A program made the position numbers and the translations under genes. Source: Rossellomorea pakistanensis (GTDB lineage Bacteria > Bacillota > Bacilli > Bacillales > Bacillaceae_B). From it: 64,000 nucleotides of DNA. Of the stretch, positions 1 through 9,067 are shown piece after piece. The stretch is taken from contig NZ_JAFBDZ010000001.1 of NCBI RefSeq assembly GCF_016908495.1, positions 682,001 to 746,000 of the forward strand. Reading direction: 5' to 3'. How positions within the stretch are numbered: the stretch's first letter is position 1; each line of letters opens with the position of its first letter. The notes beneath the pieces are model-generated. The model saw only the letters and a program-made list of their open reading frames with translations, was not told the origin of the DNA and ran no database searches.

Positions 1-465
1 TTTTCGGAATATCAGATGGAATGGAAAAGCATGAATGTTGAGGTTGATCACTCAGAAATCCTGTTACGTAGAGCTTCTACTAATGACAAAAGAACGATCA
101 TCGATCTTGATGTGAAATGCTTCAATGTCTCTGAAAAAGATGCACATTCATTTCAAAGAGTATTAAACAACGAAGAAGGACATCGCTATTATATGATTGA
201 ATATAAATCGGAAACCGTTGGGAAAATCAATGTCCACACCGATGATAAGACAAGCTATATCTATGGCTTTGCTGTTTTTCCAGAATTTCAGGGTAAAGGG
301 ATTGGTCGAAATGCATTAGCTCAAATCGTTCTCAATGAAGCACAAAAAGAGCAAAAAATATTCCTAGAAGTAGCAACTAAAAACGAGAATGCACTTGGAC
401 TCTACCACTCGATTGGATTCCAAACCTACCAAACCCAAGACTACTACCTTCACAAACCACTTTAG
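1..465 (+). CDS. GNAT N-acetyltransferase, C-terminal part (5' end outside window)
   Basis: The reading frame is open from base 1, so the gene begins upstream of the window. The visible 154 residues form one GNAT fold: a variable N-terminal part, then the acetyl-CoA loop FPEFQGKGIGRNAL (Q/RxxGxG/A type), and the usual end NALGLYHSIGFQTYQ. The residues read just before the first Met (SEYQMEW) resemble the closing strand of a preceding GNAT domain, so this may be the second half of a double-GNAT protein of about 280-300 residues. That is inference because the first half is not visible. The acceptor substrate cannot be predicted. Confidence 0.8.
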   Translation, partial: FSEYQMEWKSMNVEVDHSEILLRRASTNDKRTIIDLDVKCFNVSEKDAHSFQRVLNNEEGHRYYMIEYKSETVGKINVHTDDKTSYIYGFAVFPEFQGKGIGRNALAQIVLNEAQKEQKIFLEVATKNENALGLYHSIGFQTYQTQDYYLHKPL

Positions 466-511
466 TGCAGTGAGGGAAGGTCCTTGACTAAGAGAACGCG
501 TTAAAGCATTC

Positions 512-555
512 GGGGACGGTTCTTGGTCGCTTTAAAGTGACCGAGAACCGTCCCT
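512..555. repeat. REP-like palindrome, GGGACGGTTCT family, copy A
   Basis: Arms GGGACGGTTCTtGGTC and GACCgAGAACCGTCCC are separated by a short AT spacer. The same arms occur at 3987-4038 and 40922-40971. The flank GTTAAAGCATTC before this copy reappears in inverted form after copy B. It lies between convergent genes and may also terminate transcription. Dispersed palindromes of this sequence are common in Bacillaceae genomes (recalled, not searched). Confidence 0.75.
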
Positions 556-589
556 CCTTAATTTAACGTATTAAAGTACGATTTCCGAT

Positions 590-1078
590 TCAGCTAAAAT
601 ATATGTGCTGGGTTTCGATTCGGTGGTTTTGTATGGTGATGATCCCGAATGAGTAATATGGTAATTTTCGTTTGGCCGTTGGGGACCCTGGATTAAAGAG
701 AAGAGTGCCTTTTGAATAACGAGAATAAGGAATGTGTGAATGTCCAAAAATGATTAGGTCAACTTCTCCTTCAATAAAAGAATCTTGAGCTCTTTTTTCT
801 GTCGTTTTTCCTTTACCATCCCCATGAACAAGCCCAATCCTTTTCCCTTCACTTTCAATGATTTTTTTCTTAGGTACTAGATTCTTGATTTCATCACCAT
901 CTACATTCCCATAAACACCTTCCACAATTCCAAATGAACATAAGGCTTCATATACATCAATTGACTGCCAATCTCCTGCATGAAGGATAAGATCTGCACT
1001 ATTCAAATGATGTTCAAGTATTTGAGGGAGTCCACTATATTTCTTTAAATGTGTATCTGCCAAGCAAACAATTTTCAG
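590..1078 (-). CDS. MJ0936/YfcE-family metallophosphoesterase
   Basis: Predicted cytosolic phosphodiesterase of about 162 residues. The calcineurin-like metal motifs are present in order: ADTH (DxH), LHAGDW (GD), YGNVDG (GNxD), LVHGDG (GHx) and IIFGHSHIP (GHSH). The start is unusual. An in-frame TAA lies just upstream, and the only codon that gives the expected N-terminus KIVCLADTH is CTG at 1078-1076, about 10 nt after AGGAG. A TTG at 1063 would delete the first beta strand. I therefore choose the rare CTG start, with moderate certainty. Substrate unknown; members of this family hydrolyse cyclic nucleotides or phosphodiesters. Confidence 0.85.
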   Translation of the reverse strand: MKIVCLADTHLKKYSGLPQILEHHLNSADLILHAGDWQSIDVYEALCSFGIVEGVYGNVDGDEIKNLVPKKKIIESEGKRIGLVHGDGKGKTTEKRAQDSFIEGEVDLIIFGHSHIPYSRYSKGTLLFNPGSPTAKRKLPYYSFGIITIQNHRIETQHIYFS

Positions 1079-1157
1079 TTTTTACCCACTCCTTTTCTCC
1101 ATTATGCATTTGTCTAATATAAATCTTTATGCATTTTATGACAAAAGACATTCCCCA

Positions 1158-2795
1158 TCAATAAGTTGTATTACCTAGCTTTTCCCGTTCCTTATCAATT
1201 TGTTCAATATCTATTCTTTTAAATAATGGCTCATTCAACGTTATTTTCAACTGAACAGGTGTCTCCACTGGTTGCCAAAATAATTCTAATTGTTCGAGGC
1301 TAAGTCCTTTTACAATTTTCTCAGTTGTAAATGGTAGAAATGGTTGTAAGAGTACACCTAAATTAATAATCACGTATAAACAATCATGTAAAACCTCTCT
1401 AGCTTCCTCACGATTTTCTTTCAATACTGCCCATGGCTTCTGTTCATCAAAATATTTATTCCCCCAACGAACAAACTCAAAAATAGAATCTAAGCTTTTT
1501 TTACAATCTCCTCTTTCAAGCATTGCACCTGATTCATCAAAAATTCTTTCTATTTTCTCTTTTATATTTTGATTTATATTGGTTAATTCAAATATAGGAC
1601 CAAATTCTTTTTGATAAAACTTTATTGTCCTTTGAACGAGATTTCCAAGTGACCCCAATAATTCTCCATTATGACGATAAATAAATTCCCTCCATGAGAA
1701 ATCTGCATCGCGCTTTTCTGGACCATTAATTGTAAGAAAATAACGAATCGTATCGGGATTGTAACGACTCAATAAATCCTTTATCCAAATGGCCCAATTA
1801 CCACTAGTAGAGAGTTTCTTTTTTTCAATCGTTAGATATTCACTTGAAATAATATGTTTGGGCAAACTCAAGATACCAGAACCAAGTAATATTGAAGGCC
1901 AAATGATCGTGTGAAAAGGAATATTATCCTTTCCATGAATATAATACGATACAGTGTTTTCTTGCCAAAAAGGGTGCCACTCTCTTTTATTAATCTGTGC
2001 CCATTCCTGTGCTGCTGATAAATAACCACTAACAGCATCGATCCAGACGTAAACTTTTTTATTTTCATAACCCTCAACAGGTACGGTCACACCTACTTCT
2101 ATGTCACGAGTTACAGCCCTATCTAGAAGACCTTCAGTGAGGTATCGGTTCGTCATCTGTATAGCATTTCCCCTCCAAAAGTTCTTATTTTGATGAATAT
2201 ATATTTCTAATTGTGTCTGTATTTTTGATAGTGCTAAATAAAAATGTTCTGTTTCTTTAAAAATTGGTTCTTCCTGACAAAACTTGCAGCTTCTCTCCTT
2301 TAAGTCAATCGGATCTAAAATAGTGGAACAGTTCTCACATTGATCACCACGACAATTTGATTCACAGTTTGGACAAACCCCAACCACAAACCGATCCGGT
2401 AAAAATTGATCACAAGATATACAAAACGCTTGTTTGACAATTCTTTTGTATAGCCAATCGTTTTTCAATAATTCAAGAAAGGTAGCCCTTACAACTTGAT
2501 GATGATAAGTTGAATCGGTTCTCGTATAATGATCATATGTGAACCCTAGGGAATGAAAGCATTCTTGAAACTCTTCATGATATAAATCAGCAATTTCTTT
2601 GACTGATTTATTTTCCTGTTTGGCCCTTATAGAAATGGGTGTTCCATTACAATCACTTCCTGAAACATACAATACGTCTTCTCCTTTTAATCTGTAATAA
2701 CGTGCAATAATATCACCTGGTAATAAAGCTGCTAGATGACCTAAATGTAGGGATCCATTTGCATACGGCCAAGCTCCTCCTATAAAGACTGCCAT
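1158..2795 (-). CDS. metG: Methionyl-tRNA synthetase, type 2 (class I)
   Basis: Charges tRNA-Met with methionine. Visible features: the HIGH-type signature LHLGH near residue 17; a connective insertion with eight knuckle cysteines (CISC, CPNC, CENC, CKFC, residues about 125-175) that should bind two zinc ions; and a KMSKS-type loop near residue 327 that reads KLSTS, a degenerate form. The block around ISSEYLTIE and the absence of a C-terminal tRNA-binding (Tbd) domain (545 residues in all) resemble the archaeal-like second MetRS of some Firmicutes, which in S. pneumoniae gives resistance to MetRS inhibitors. ATG at 2795 has AGGAGG at 9 nt; the TTG at 2801 is too close. A Met T-box precedes it. 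Probably a second MetRS, since the housekeeping gene is normally elsewhere. Confidence 0.93.
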   Translation of the reverse strand: MAVFIGGAWPYANGSLHLGHLAALLPGDIIARYYRLKGEDVLYVSGSDCNGTPISIRAKQENKSVKEIADLYHEEFQECFHSLGFTYDHYTRTDSTYHHQVVRATFLELLKNDWLYKRIVKQAFCISCDQFLPDRFVVGVCPNCESNCRGDQCENCSTILDPIDLKERSCKFCQEEPIFKETEHFYLALSKIQTQLEIYIHQNKNFWRGNAIQMTNRYLTEGLLDRAVTRDIEVGVTVPVEGYENKKVYVWIDAVSGYLSAAQEWAQINKREWHPFWQENTVSYYIHGKDNIPFHTIIWPSILLGSGILSLPKHIISSEYLTIEKKKLSTSGNWAIWIKDLLSRYNPDTIRYFLTINGPEKRDADFSWREFIYRHNGELLGSLGNLVQRTIKFYQKEFGPIFELTNINQNIKEKIERIFDESGAMLERGDCKKSLDSIFEFVRWGNKYFDEQKPWAVLKENREEAREVLHDCLYVIINLGVLLQPFLPFTTEKIVKGLSLEQLELFWQPVETPVQLKITLNEPLFKRIDIEQIDKEREKLGNTTY

Positions 2796-2831
2796 CGTCA
2801 ATACCTCCTATTAATAATAAATTTAATCACA

Positions 2832-3110
2832 AAAAACCCCTCGTCCTTTCATAAGGACGAGGGGTTAGCTCGCGTTACCACCTTAAATTTCTAGTTGTTC
2901 ACACAACTAGACTCTGCAAGTACGGGAAAAAACTTTCCTTATACTGTGGCATTGGTAACGGATGCCCCTCCCCGTTTCACCCTACACCACCATAAATGGT
3001 TCGAATGAACTGCTCCCGAGATCATCTTCAGTGGGGTTTTCCTTGCTTCTTTTCAGCTTCCGAAGCTCTCTGTTAAAGGATACTAACCGACTTACTCTTC
3101 TCTTCCATGC
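2832..3110 (-). promoter_or_regulatory. T-box riboswitch (tRNA-Met sensing) upstream of metG
   Basis: On the minus strand the leader has a Stem I region with AGAGAGCTTCGGAAGC, the conserved T-box sequence AAGGTGGTAACGCGAG (about 2870-2885) and a terminator with arms CCCCTCGTCCTT / AAGGACGAGGGG followed by a T run (2832-2862). The most likely specifier is AUG at 3025-3023 in the context GAAG-AUG-AUC, which fits the downstream MetRS. Uncharged tRNA-Met would pair with the T-box and favour antitermination. Confidence 0.9.
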
Positions 3111-3190
3111 ATTTGAATATATTATGCCAAACTTTACAAAAATTGCAACATTTATTTTGAATGTTTTATATTTCAACAGGGGTCTCTGAT

Positions 3191-3575
3191 AAACGAAAAG
3201 GAAAGATACTGTTGTGAGTTACTCTGATTTTTGCATTCATTCCGTTCTGTAAAATAAACATTGGATCTGTCTGTCCAAAGTCTAAATCGGAAAGTCATAC
3301 CCGCGTGTCGCTCGTTGAATAATTCCCTCTAATTGCCCTTCTGTAAATCCTACTTTTTCGTGAAACCTTCCAACATCCAATCCATTTATTTTTAGAGGAA
3401 TAAGGAGAACAAGTACCGATTGTGTCCCCCATTCGTTAAGGCTGTGGTTTTTTAATTATGTATTTCCTGTTCCTTCAATTAAATCAAATAATTTAAATTA
3501 TTAAACATTATCTTATAATCTAGTTATTTTTTTCAGTTCATTGGAGAGTCCGGAAAGGGAAGAATAAAGTAGAAA
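3191..3575. other. Intergenic region without a recognisable gene
   Basis: AT-rich spacer between the upstream end of the metG leader and the terminator of the small lipoprotein gene. I see no ORF with a ribosome binding site and no strong palindrome. The promoter of the metG T-box leader should lie near 3120-3200. Confidence 0.5.
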
Positions 3576-3577
3576 AC

Positions 3578-3611
3578 TATAAAAGCTGCCGTCCATTTCG
3601 GACAGCAGCTA
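3578..3611 (-). terminator. Rho-independent terminator after the small lipoprotein gene
   Basis: Hairpin AGCTGCcGTCC / GGACaGCAGCT with a 4-5 nt loop; on the minus strand it is followed by a short T-rich tract. It lies 10 bases after the stop codon of the lipoprotein gene. Confidence 0.7.
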
Positions 3612-3619
3612 TGTAACCC

Positions 3620-3823
3620 TTATTCTTCTGATTTTTCTTCTTCAGTTCCCTCTTCTTCAGTAGTTGTTTCTTCTTCAGTTGTTGTTCCCTCTTCTGTACC
3701 TTCTTCTTCCGTCACATTTTCTTCTGTTTCAGTACCTGTGTCTTCTTCATTTTGTTCAGCACAACCTGTTGCAAAGCCTACTACGGATAAAGCAGTTAAT
3801 AACATTAATAATCTTTTTTTCAT
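3620..3823 (-). CDS. Small acidic lipoprotein
   Basis: 67 residues. The start is ATG 3823, preceded by TAAGGAGG, rather than an in-frame codon 27 bases upstream. The N-terminus MKKRLLMLL plus a hydrophobic core and lipobox FATGC predict a lipoprotein anchored to the outer face of the membrane. The mature part is almost entirely Glu and Thr in degenerate EEGTEE/TTTEEE repeats, so it is probably disordered and strongly negative; it could bind cations or act as a spacer. No family recognised and no enzymatic motif. It is a single-gene unit with its own terminator. Confidence 0.75.
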   Translation of the reverse strand: MKKRLLMLLTALSVVGFATGCAEQNEEDTGTETEENVTEEEGTEEGTTTEEETTTEEEGTEEEKSEE

Positions 3824-3986
3824 GTTAATGGCCTCCTTAATATGCTGCATTTGAGAACTACAACTCTATCTTACTCGAAATTCAGAATAATAGAAGACCA
3901 TTTACCATTCTTTAACAATAATTAAAAACCGATTAACAATCCAATAAATTATCTTAACATTTGTAATTTATAGTTCGTTCCCTTTT

Positions 3987-4038
3987 GGGGACGGTTCTCG
4001 TTCACGTTAATACATTGCATTTCTCGAGAACCGTCCCC
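3987..4038. repeat. REP-like palindrome, GGGACGGTTCT family, copy B (possible trp terminator)
   Basis: Arms GGGGACGGTTCTCG and CGAGAACCGTCCCC flank a 24-base spacer, and GAGTGCTTTAAC follows, which is the inverse of the flank seen in copy A. It begins just after the stop codon of trpA, so its RNA hairpin may end the trp transcript or protect its 3' end. Confidence 0.8.
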
Positions 4039-4045
4039 GAGTGCT

Positions 4046-4849
4046 TTAACGGGGTACTTTATTAAAGCTTGGTTCCACGTTTTTGGCTTGTATAAGTTCT
4101 TTGATTGCTTTGTGATTATTTTCTTGAAGGTGTTCGATGATTTTACTTCCAACGATTACTCCGTCACACAAAGCGGACATGCTAATGACGTGAGCTGGTG
4201 TAGAAATTCCAAATCCAGCGAGTACTGGCACCTGACTAACCTCTTTCAGTTTTTGTAAATGTTTTTCTAGGTTTACTGTAAATTCACTGCGTGCACCTGT
4301 TATCCCATTTACTGTAACTGCATACAAAAACCCTTGTGATGCATTCGCGATTTCTTCCATTCTTTTTTCTGAGCTTGTTAATGAAACAAGTTGAATAAGG
4401 GCTATATCTGCCTTTTCGAAATAAGGGGAAACCATACTTGACTGTTCAAGTGGAAGATCTGGAATGATTACTCCATCAACACCAGCTTCTGAAATATCTC
4501 GAACAAATTCTTCTACCCCATATTTATAGATTGGGTTAATATACGTCATAAAAATCAAAGGAACTGAAACTTCTTTTCTACTTTCTATTAAAACTTGAAT
4601 GACATTTCTTAATGATGTACCATTGGCCAATGCCCTTTTACCTGCTTCCTGAATCGTCGGCCCATCTGCTACTGGGTCAGAGAAAGGAATCCCTAACTCT
4701 ATAGCAGAAGCCCCTGACTCTGCAAGTGATTTTAAAGTTGGGATCAATTTCTCTAAGCCTCCATCCCCTGCCATCACATAAGGAATAAAGTTTTTGCCTC
4801 CTTGTTCCAGTTCCTCTATTAAAGTCTTTTCTAAAAATTTTTTACCCAT
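4046..4849 (-). CDS. trpA: Tryptophan synthase alpha subunit
   Basis: Cleaves indole-3-glycerol phosphate to indole and glyceraldehyde-3-phosphate; the indole is channelled to TrpB. 267 residues, normal length for the family. Visible motifs: the catalytic Glu in [21 protein letters not shown] (positions about 46-65), the Asp in DGVIIPDLP, and the phosphate loop GFGIST with GVIVGSKI near the C-terminus. Last gene of the trp operon; its ATG overlaps the 3' end of trpB by 8 bases, which suggests translational coupling. Confidence 0.97.
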   Translation of the reverse strand: MGKKFLEKTLIEELEQGGKNFIPYVMAGDGGLEKLIPTLKSLAESGASAIELGIPFSDPVADGPTIQEAGKRALANGTSLRNVIQVLIESRKEVSVPLIFMTYINPIYKYGVEEFVRDISEAGVDGVIIPDLPLEQSSMVSPYFEKADIALIQLVSLTSSEKRMEEIANASQGFLYAVTVNGITGARSEFTVNLEKHLQKLKEVSQVPVLAGFGISTPAHVISMSALCDGVIVGSKIIEHLQENNHKAIKELIQAKNVEPSFNKVPR

Positions 4850-6053
4850 GTTGAGAACCTCCTAATACGGATTTTACCGCTTCAACATCTTTGTCCCCAC
4901 GACCTGATAAACATATAACCAATGTCTCTTCTTCAGCCATATTTTTAGCTAATTTCACTCCATAAGCAATCGCATGTGAACTTTCTAACGCCGGGATAAT
5001 TCCTTCTGTTCGTGACATTTGTTGAAAAGATTCAAGGGCTTCTTGATCTGTCACAGATGAATACTCAACTCTCTTTATATCTTTCAAAAAGCTATGTTCT
5101 GGACCAACTCCCGGGTAATCAAGACCTGCTGAAATCGAATGTGCTTCTTGAATTTGTCCGTTTTCATCCTGAAGTAAATACATCAGTGAGCCATGTAATA
5201 TACCGACAGAGCCCTCCGTTAGAGTTGCGGCATGTTGTTCTGTTTTCACTCCTGCCCCGGCAGCTTCTACACCATATAACGCAACTTCTTCATCCTCAAT
5301 AAATGGGTAAAACATTCCCATTGCATTACTTCCGCCACCAACACAAGCTACCACAGCAGTTGGCAATCTACCTTCCTTATCTAAAATCTGTCTTTTCGTC
5401 TCGATTCCTATTACACTTTGAAAATCTCTTACCATTTTCGGGAATGGGTGCGGTCCTAGCACCGATCCCATAATATAATGGGTGTCTTCCACATTCGTAA
5501 CCCAGTACCTCAAAGCTTCGTTGACTGCGTCTTTTAAAGTAGCACTCCCTTGCCTCACACCAAATACTTTTGCTCCAAGAAGTTCCATTCGGAAGACATT
5601 TAGCTTCTGTCTTTTAATATCTTCTTCTCCCATGAAAATGACACATTCTAAATTTAATAGAGCACAAACCGTTGCAGTAGCAACACCATGCTGTCCTGCA
5701 CCTGTCTCTGCTACCACTTTCTTTTTCCCCATTCTCTCTGCAAGTAATGCTTGCCCGATTGTGTTATTGATTTTATGAGCACCTGTGTGGTTTAAATCTT
5801 CCCTTTTTAGATAGATCTTAGCCCCCCCGATTTTCTCTGTTAAATTCTTTGCAAAGTATAAAGGATTTTCACGACCAACATAATCCTTTAAATAATCATT
5901 CATTCTAATGATAAAGTCAGGGTCTTGCATTGCTTCTTCATATGCCTCTTCCAGTTCTGTTACGGCTCCCATTAACGTTTCAGGGATAAACCTTCCACCG
6001 AATTGACCAAAGTGTCCTAATCTATCAGGTTGTACGTAATTCATCGTCCCCAC
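4842..6053 (-). CDS. trpB: Tryptophan synthase beta subunit
   Basis: PLP enzyme that joins indole and serine to give tryptophan. 403 residues, typical of TrpB1. The PLP-lysine motif is HTGAHKINN, the phosphate-binding glycine loop is [10 protein letters not shown], and the Glu-containing ETGAGQHG segment that closes over substrate is intact. LSGRGDKD near the end matches the family terminus. It starts at ATG 6053, after GGAG 7 nt upstream, and follows trpF by 7 bases. It would form the alpha2-beta2 complex with TrpA. Confidence 0.98.
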   Translation of the reverse strand: MGTMNYVQPDRLGHFGQFGGRFIPETLMGAVTELEEAYEEAMQDPDFIIRMNDYLKDYVGRENPLYFAKNLTEKIGGAKIYLKREDLNHTGAHKINNTIGQALLAERMGKKKVVAETGAGQHGVATATVCALLNLECVIFMGEEDIKRQKLNVFRMELLGAKVFGVRQGSATLKDAVNEALRYWVTNVEDTHYIMGSVLGPHPFPKMVRDFQSVIGIETKRQILDKEGRLPTAVVACVGGGSNAMGMFYPFIEDEEVALYGVEAAGAGVKTEQHAATLTEGSVGILHGSLMYLLQDENGQIQEAHSISAGLDYPGVGPEHSFLKDIKRVEYSSVTDQEALESFQQMSRTEGIIPALESSHAIAYGVKLAKNMAEEETLVICLSGRGDKDVEAVKSVLGGSQHG

Positions 6054-6060
6054 TCCTTTT

Positions 6061-6672
6061 TTAAAATTGTTTAGCTAATCCGATAAATCTTTTTATTTTA
6101 TGGATATCTTTTATACCATTTGTTTCCACCCCACTTGAAACATCTACCATTGTTGGTTGTACGATTTCTATAGCTTTTTGAAGGTTATCTTGATTCAACC
6201 CTCCCGCTAAAATAAGCTTATTATGGTCAACCTCTTTTTCATTTAAAAATTCCCAATTAAACTGTGTCCCATTTCCTCCCTGATAAGGACCGGAAGCACT
6301 ATCGAGTAAATAATATGAAGCATTTTCAAACTCTTTTATTCTATCAATATCGTCTTCGCCTTTGATTCGAAAGGCTTTTATAAATGGAAGATTAAGCTGT
6401 TCACAAAATAGCGGGCTCTCGTTTCCATGAAGTTGTACAAAATCCAAGCCTGCAAATTCATAAGATTCTGCTAATTCTTCCCGAGAAGCATTTACGAATA
6501 CACCGATCTTTTTCACATGATCAGGTAGTCGTTTGGAAATGCTTTGAGCTTGTTTAAGGGATACTTTTCTTTTACTTTCTGCAAACACAAATCCTAATGC
6601 ATCTACCCCTGCATCAGCAGCAGCGATTGCATGCTCATATTCTCTAATACCACAAACCTTCACATGTGTCAT
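6061..6672 (-). CDS. trpF: Phosphoribosylanthranilate isomerase
   Basis: Amadori rearrangement of N-(5-phosphoribosyl)anthranilate to CdRP, fourth step of the pathway. 203 residues, one (beta/alpha)8 barrel. The catalytic Cys is in KVCGIRE (residues 5-11) and the catalytic Asp in [16 protein letters not shown] and the C-terminal phosphate site AGGLNQDN / DVSSGVE are also present. It lies between trpC (4 bases) and trpB (7 bases). Confidence 0.97.
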   Translation of the reverse strand: MTHVKVCGIREYEHAIAAADAGVDALGFVFAESKRKVSLKQAQSISKRLPDHVKKIGVFVNASREELAESYEFAGLDFVQLHGNESPLFCEQLNLPFIKAFRIKGEDDIDRIKEFENASYYLLDSASGPYQGGNGTQFNWEFLNEKEVDHNKLILAGGLNQDNLQKAIEIVQPTMVDVSSGVETNGIKDIHKIKRFIGLAKQF

Positions 6673-6676
6673 CTTA

Positions 6677-7456
6677 TCATCTCCTAACTTTTAGAGAAGT
6701 AAGAGTTTGATTTAATGTTGAGCTCTTCATTAGGGTTTCTCCCACTAAGATGCCATGTACTCCTGCTGCTGCCAGACGTGTGGCATCTTCCTTGTTACGT
6801 ATCCCACTTTCACTGATAATCACTATATTTGATCTGTCTATTTTCTTTGCCAGTAATTCTGTATTTGCAAGATCGACCTCAAATGAATTTAAGTTTCGAT
6901 TATTGATTCCTATAATGTTGGCACCAACCTTATGGGCTGTATCCAATTCTTCTTCATTATGAACCTCAAATAATACCTCAAATTCTTGTTCTTTTGCATA
7001 TAAGTATAATTCTGAGATCTTGCTATAAGAAAGTGCTGCCGCAATTAATAAAATCACATTTGCTCCCGCAGATTTTGCTCGATCAATTTGAATTTTATCA
7101 ATAATAAAGTCTTTACAAAGAATCGGTATATCGACCTCTTTTCTAACCGATATTAAATCGTTCATCGTCCCTTTAAAAAAAGGTGTATCAGTGAGAACAG
7201 AAATGGCATTTGCACCATTATCTGCATATAGTCGAGCTTGCTCCCTCGGTTCAACTCCAATATTGATATCTCCTTTTGATGGTGATGCACGTTTTATCTC
7301 TGCAATGACATTTAGTTCATTTGAATTGATAAATGTGTTATATAATGAAGCATATTTTCTTTTTGGAAGATTGCTTAAATCAAATCCATTTAAATAAAAA
7401 TCAGCTACTTCCTCTTTCTTTTTTTCTAATATTCTGTCTAAAATCGTTTCAGTCAT
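6677..7456 (-). CDS. trpC: Indole-3-glycerol phosphate synthase
   Basis: Ring closure of CdRP to indole-3-glycerol phosphate with loss of CO2 and water. 259 residues, standalone as in Bacillus (not fused to TrpF). Signature AEIKRASPSKG (substrate lysine, residues about 52-62), catalytic Lys in ILCKDFIID, then IGINNRNL, ISESGI and the phosphate site GILVGETLM. Two bases separate it from trpD, so translation is probably coupled. Confidence 0.97.
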   Translation of the reverse strand: MTETILDRILEKKKEEVADFYLNGFDLSNLPKRKYASLYNTFINSNELNVIAEIKRASPSKGDINIGVEPREQARLYADNGANAISVLTDTPFFKGTMNDLISVRKEVDIPILCKDFIIDKIQIDRAKSAGANVILLIAAALSYSKISELYLYAKEQEFEVLFEVHNEEELDTAHKVGANIIGINNRNLNSFEVDLANTELLAKKIDRSNIVIISESGIRNKEDATRLAAAGVHGILVGETLMKSSTLNQTLTSLKVRR

Positions 7457-7458
7457 TC

Positions 7459-8484
7459 TTAAATCACCTGCTTTTCTCGTTTTTGACTATATTCTATTAA
7501 ATAATGGAGTTTTTGAAGTGCTGCTCCAGAATCAATACTTTCTTTCGCCTTTTCTACTCCCTCTTTAGGAGTAGCTGCTATACCTGATGCAAATAGTCCC
7601 AGCCCTGCATTTAGTAAAACAGTGTCTAAATATGCTCCTTTTTTTCCTCTTAGAACATTCATTAGAATCTCTGCGTTGTGCTTGGCATCTCCACCAAGAA
7701 TATCTGAGTTGTGATATTGAGGTAATCCGACCTCTTCTCCGTATAGTGTGAAGGGAATCGTCTCTCCCTTATCAAGGAGAACAAGATGATTCTCTCCTGA
7801 TAACGATGCTTCATCCATAAACCCTGCCCCATTTATAACCACACTACGTTTTCTACCTAATTGATGCAAAACAGAAGACATTTTCATTAACATATCTCGT
7901 CGATATACTCCTACAAATTGATTTTCTAGCGCAATAGGATTTGTTAATGGACCAATTAAATTAAAAATGGTCGGTACTCCTAATTCTTTTCTTACTTTCA
8001 TAATTCGTTTAAGTTGATAATGAACATGTGGAGCAAATAAAAAAGCAATTCCATTTTCATCTAATAACTCTTCAACTTCATCACTATGAAAGTCCAATGA
8101 TATCCCCAGATGCTCTAAAACATCTGCGCTTCCTGTTTTACTTGAGATACTTCGATTCCCGTGTTTCGCGACTTTTGCCCCTGCCCCAGCTAGAACAAAT
8201 GCAGAAGTAGTACTAATATTGAAGCTTTGAGAGCCATCTCCCCCTGTTCCACAGTTATCCATAATCCCAGCCATTTTACTTTGAATCGGCATTGCTTTTT
8301 CCCTTAATACTTCTACAATTCCTGTAATTTCCTCGACTGATTCACCACGAATTTTTAATGCCATTAATAATGCGGCAATTTCACTGTCCGTTGTTTCTTC
8401 ATAAAATAAAGACCTTGCTGCCCCTACCATTTCCTCGCGATTTAATTGATCACCATTAGATAACTTTTTTAGTATCGTTTTCAT
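7459..8484 (-). CDS. trpD: Anthranilate phosphoribosyltransferase
   Basis: Transfers phosphoribosyl from PRPP to anthranilate. 341 residues. Visible: the PRPP/Mg motif DNCGTGGDGSQSFNIST (about 79-95), KHGNRSISSKTGSADVLE, and the second metal-binding region around GAGFMDEASL. The start at ATG 8484 has GAGGGG 9 nt upstream and overlaps the end of trpG by 29 bases, consistent with coupled translation in the operon. Confidence 0.97.
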   Translation of the reverse strand: MKTILKKLSNGDQLNREEMVGAARSLFYEETTDSEIAALLMALKIRGESVEEITGIVEVLREKAMPIQSKMAGIMDNCGTGGDGSQSFNISTTSAFVLAGAGAKVAKHGNRSISSKTGSADVLEHLGISLDFHSDEVEELLDENGIAFLFAPHVHYQLKRIMKVRKELGVPTIFNLIGPLTNPIALENQFVGVYRRDMLMKMSSVLHQLGRKRSVVINGAGFMDEASLSGENHLVLLDKGETIPFTLYGEEVGLPQYHNSDILGGDAKHNAEILMNVLRGKKGAYLDTVLLNAGLGLFASGIAATPKEGVEKAKESIDSGAALQKLHYLIEYSQKREKQVI

Positions 8485-9067
8485 TGATCTTTCCCCTCTC
8501 GATTTCTTTAAAAAATTGATTTAGAATCGTTTTCCCTGAATGAGTCCCTATTGACTCAGGATGAAATTGAAGACCATATACAGGATATTGAGAATGTTTC
8601 AGTGCCATAATTTCACTATCATCCATACTAATAGCAGTCGTTTCAAAGAATGGCGGAAGAGTTGATTTTTCAATGACTAAAGAATGGTATCTCATCACCT
8701 TTAATGGCTGTGATAAATATTCAAACATTCCTGTTCCTTTATGTTTTATAAACGATTGCTTACCATGTTTAATCTCTTTTGCTCTGATTATGTTTGCACC
8801 AAATGCCTCAGCTATAGCTTGATGACCTAAGCAAACACCCAAGATTGGGGTTTTTTTATAAAAGTATTGAATGATGGCAATGCAGTTTCCTGCAGCTGAC
8901 GGTTTTCCAGGTCCTGGGGAAATGACAATAGCTTCAGGTTGAATCGCTTCAATATCTGTAATCGTGATCTCATCATTTCGTTTAACCACCACTTTTTTCC
9001 CTAACTCTTCAAAATATTGAAATAAATTAAATGTAAACGAGTCGTAGTTATCGATTAATAGAATCAT
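8456..9067 (-). CDS. trpG: Anthranilate synthase glutamine amidotransferase subunit
   Basis: Class I glutamine amidotransferase that supplies ammonia to TrpE. 203 residues. Catalytic nucleophile in GVCLGHQAI, oxyanion strand SPGPGKPS, and the His/Glu pair in LQFHPESI. The ATG directly follows the trpE stop codon and its SD (GAGGTG) lies inside trpE. The subunit is encoded in the trp operon, as recalled for the B. cereus group. B. subtilis instead uses one shared PabA in the folate operon; whether this copy also serves PabB cannot be told from here. Confidence 0.95.
   Translation of the reverse strand: MILLIDNYDSFTFNLFQYFEELGKKVVVKRNDEITITDIEAIQPEAIVISPGPGKPSAAGNCIAIIQYFYKKTPILGVCLGHQAIAEAFGANIIRAKEIKHGKQSFIKHKGTGMFEYLSQPLKVMRYHSLVIEKSTLPPFFETTAISMDDSEIMALKHSQYPVYGLQFHPESIGTHSGKTILNQFFKEIERGKINENDTKKVI

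Noticed and set aside
3949..4152. Minus-strand ORF across the palindrome at 3987-4038
   Set aside because: It runs through the REP-like repeat and overlaps trpA in another frame; no SD.
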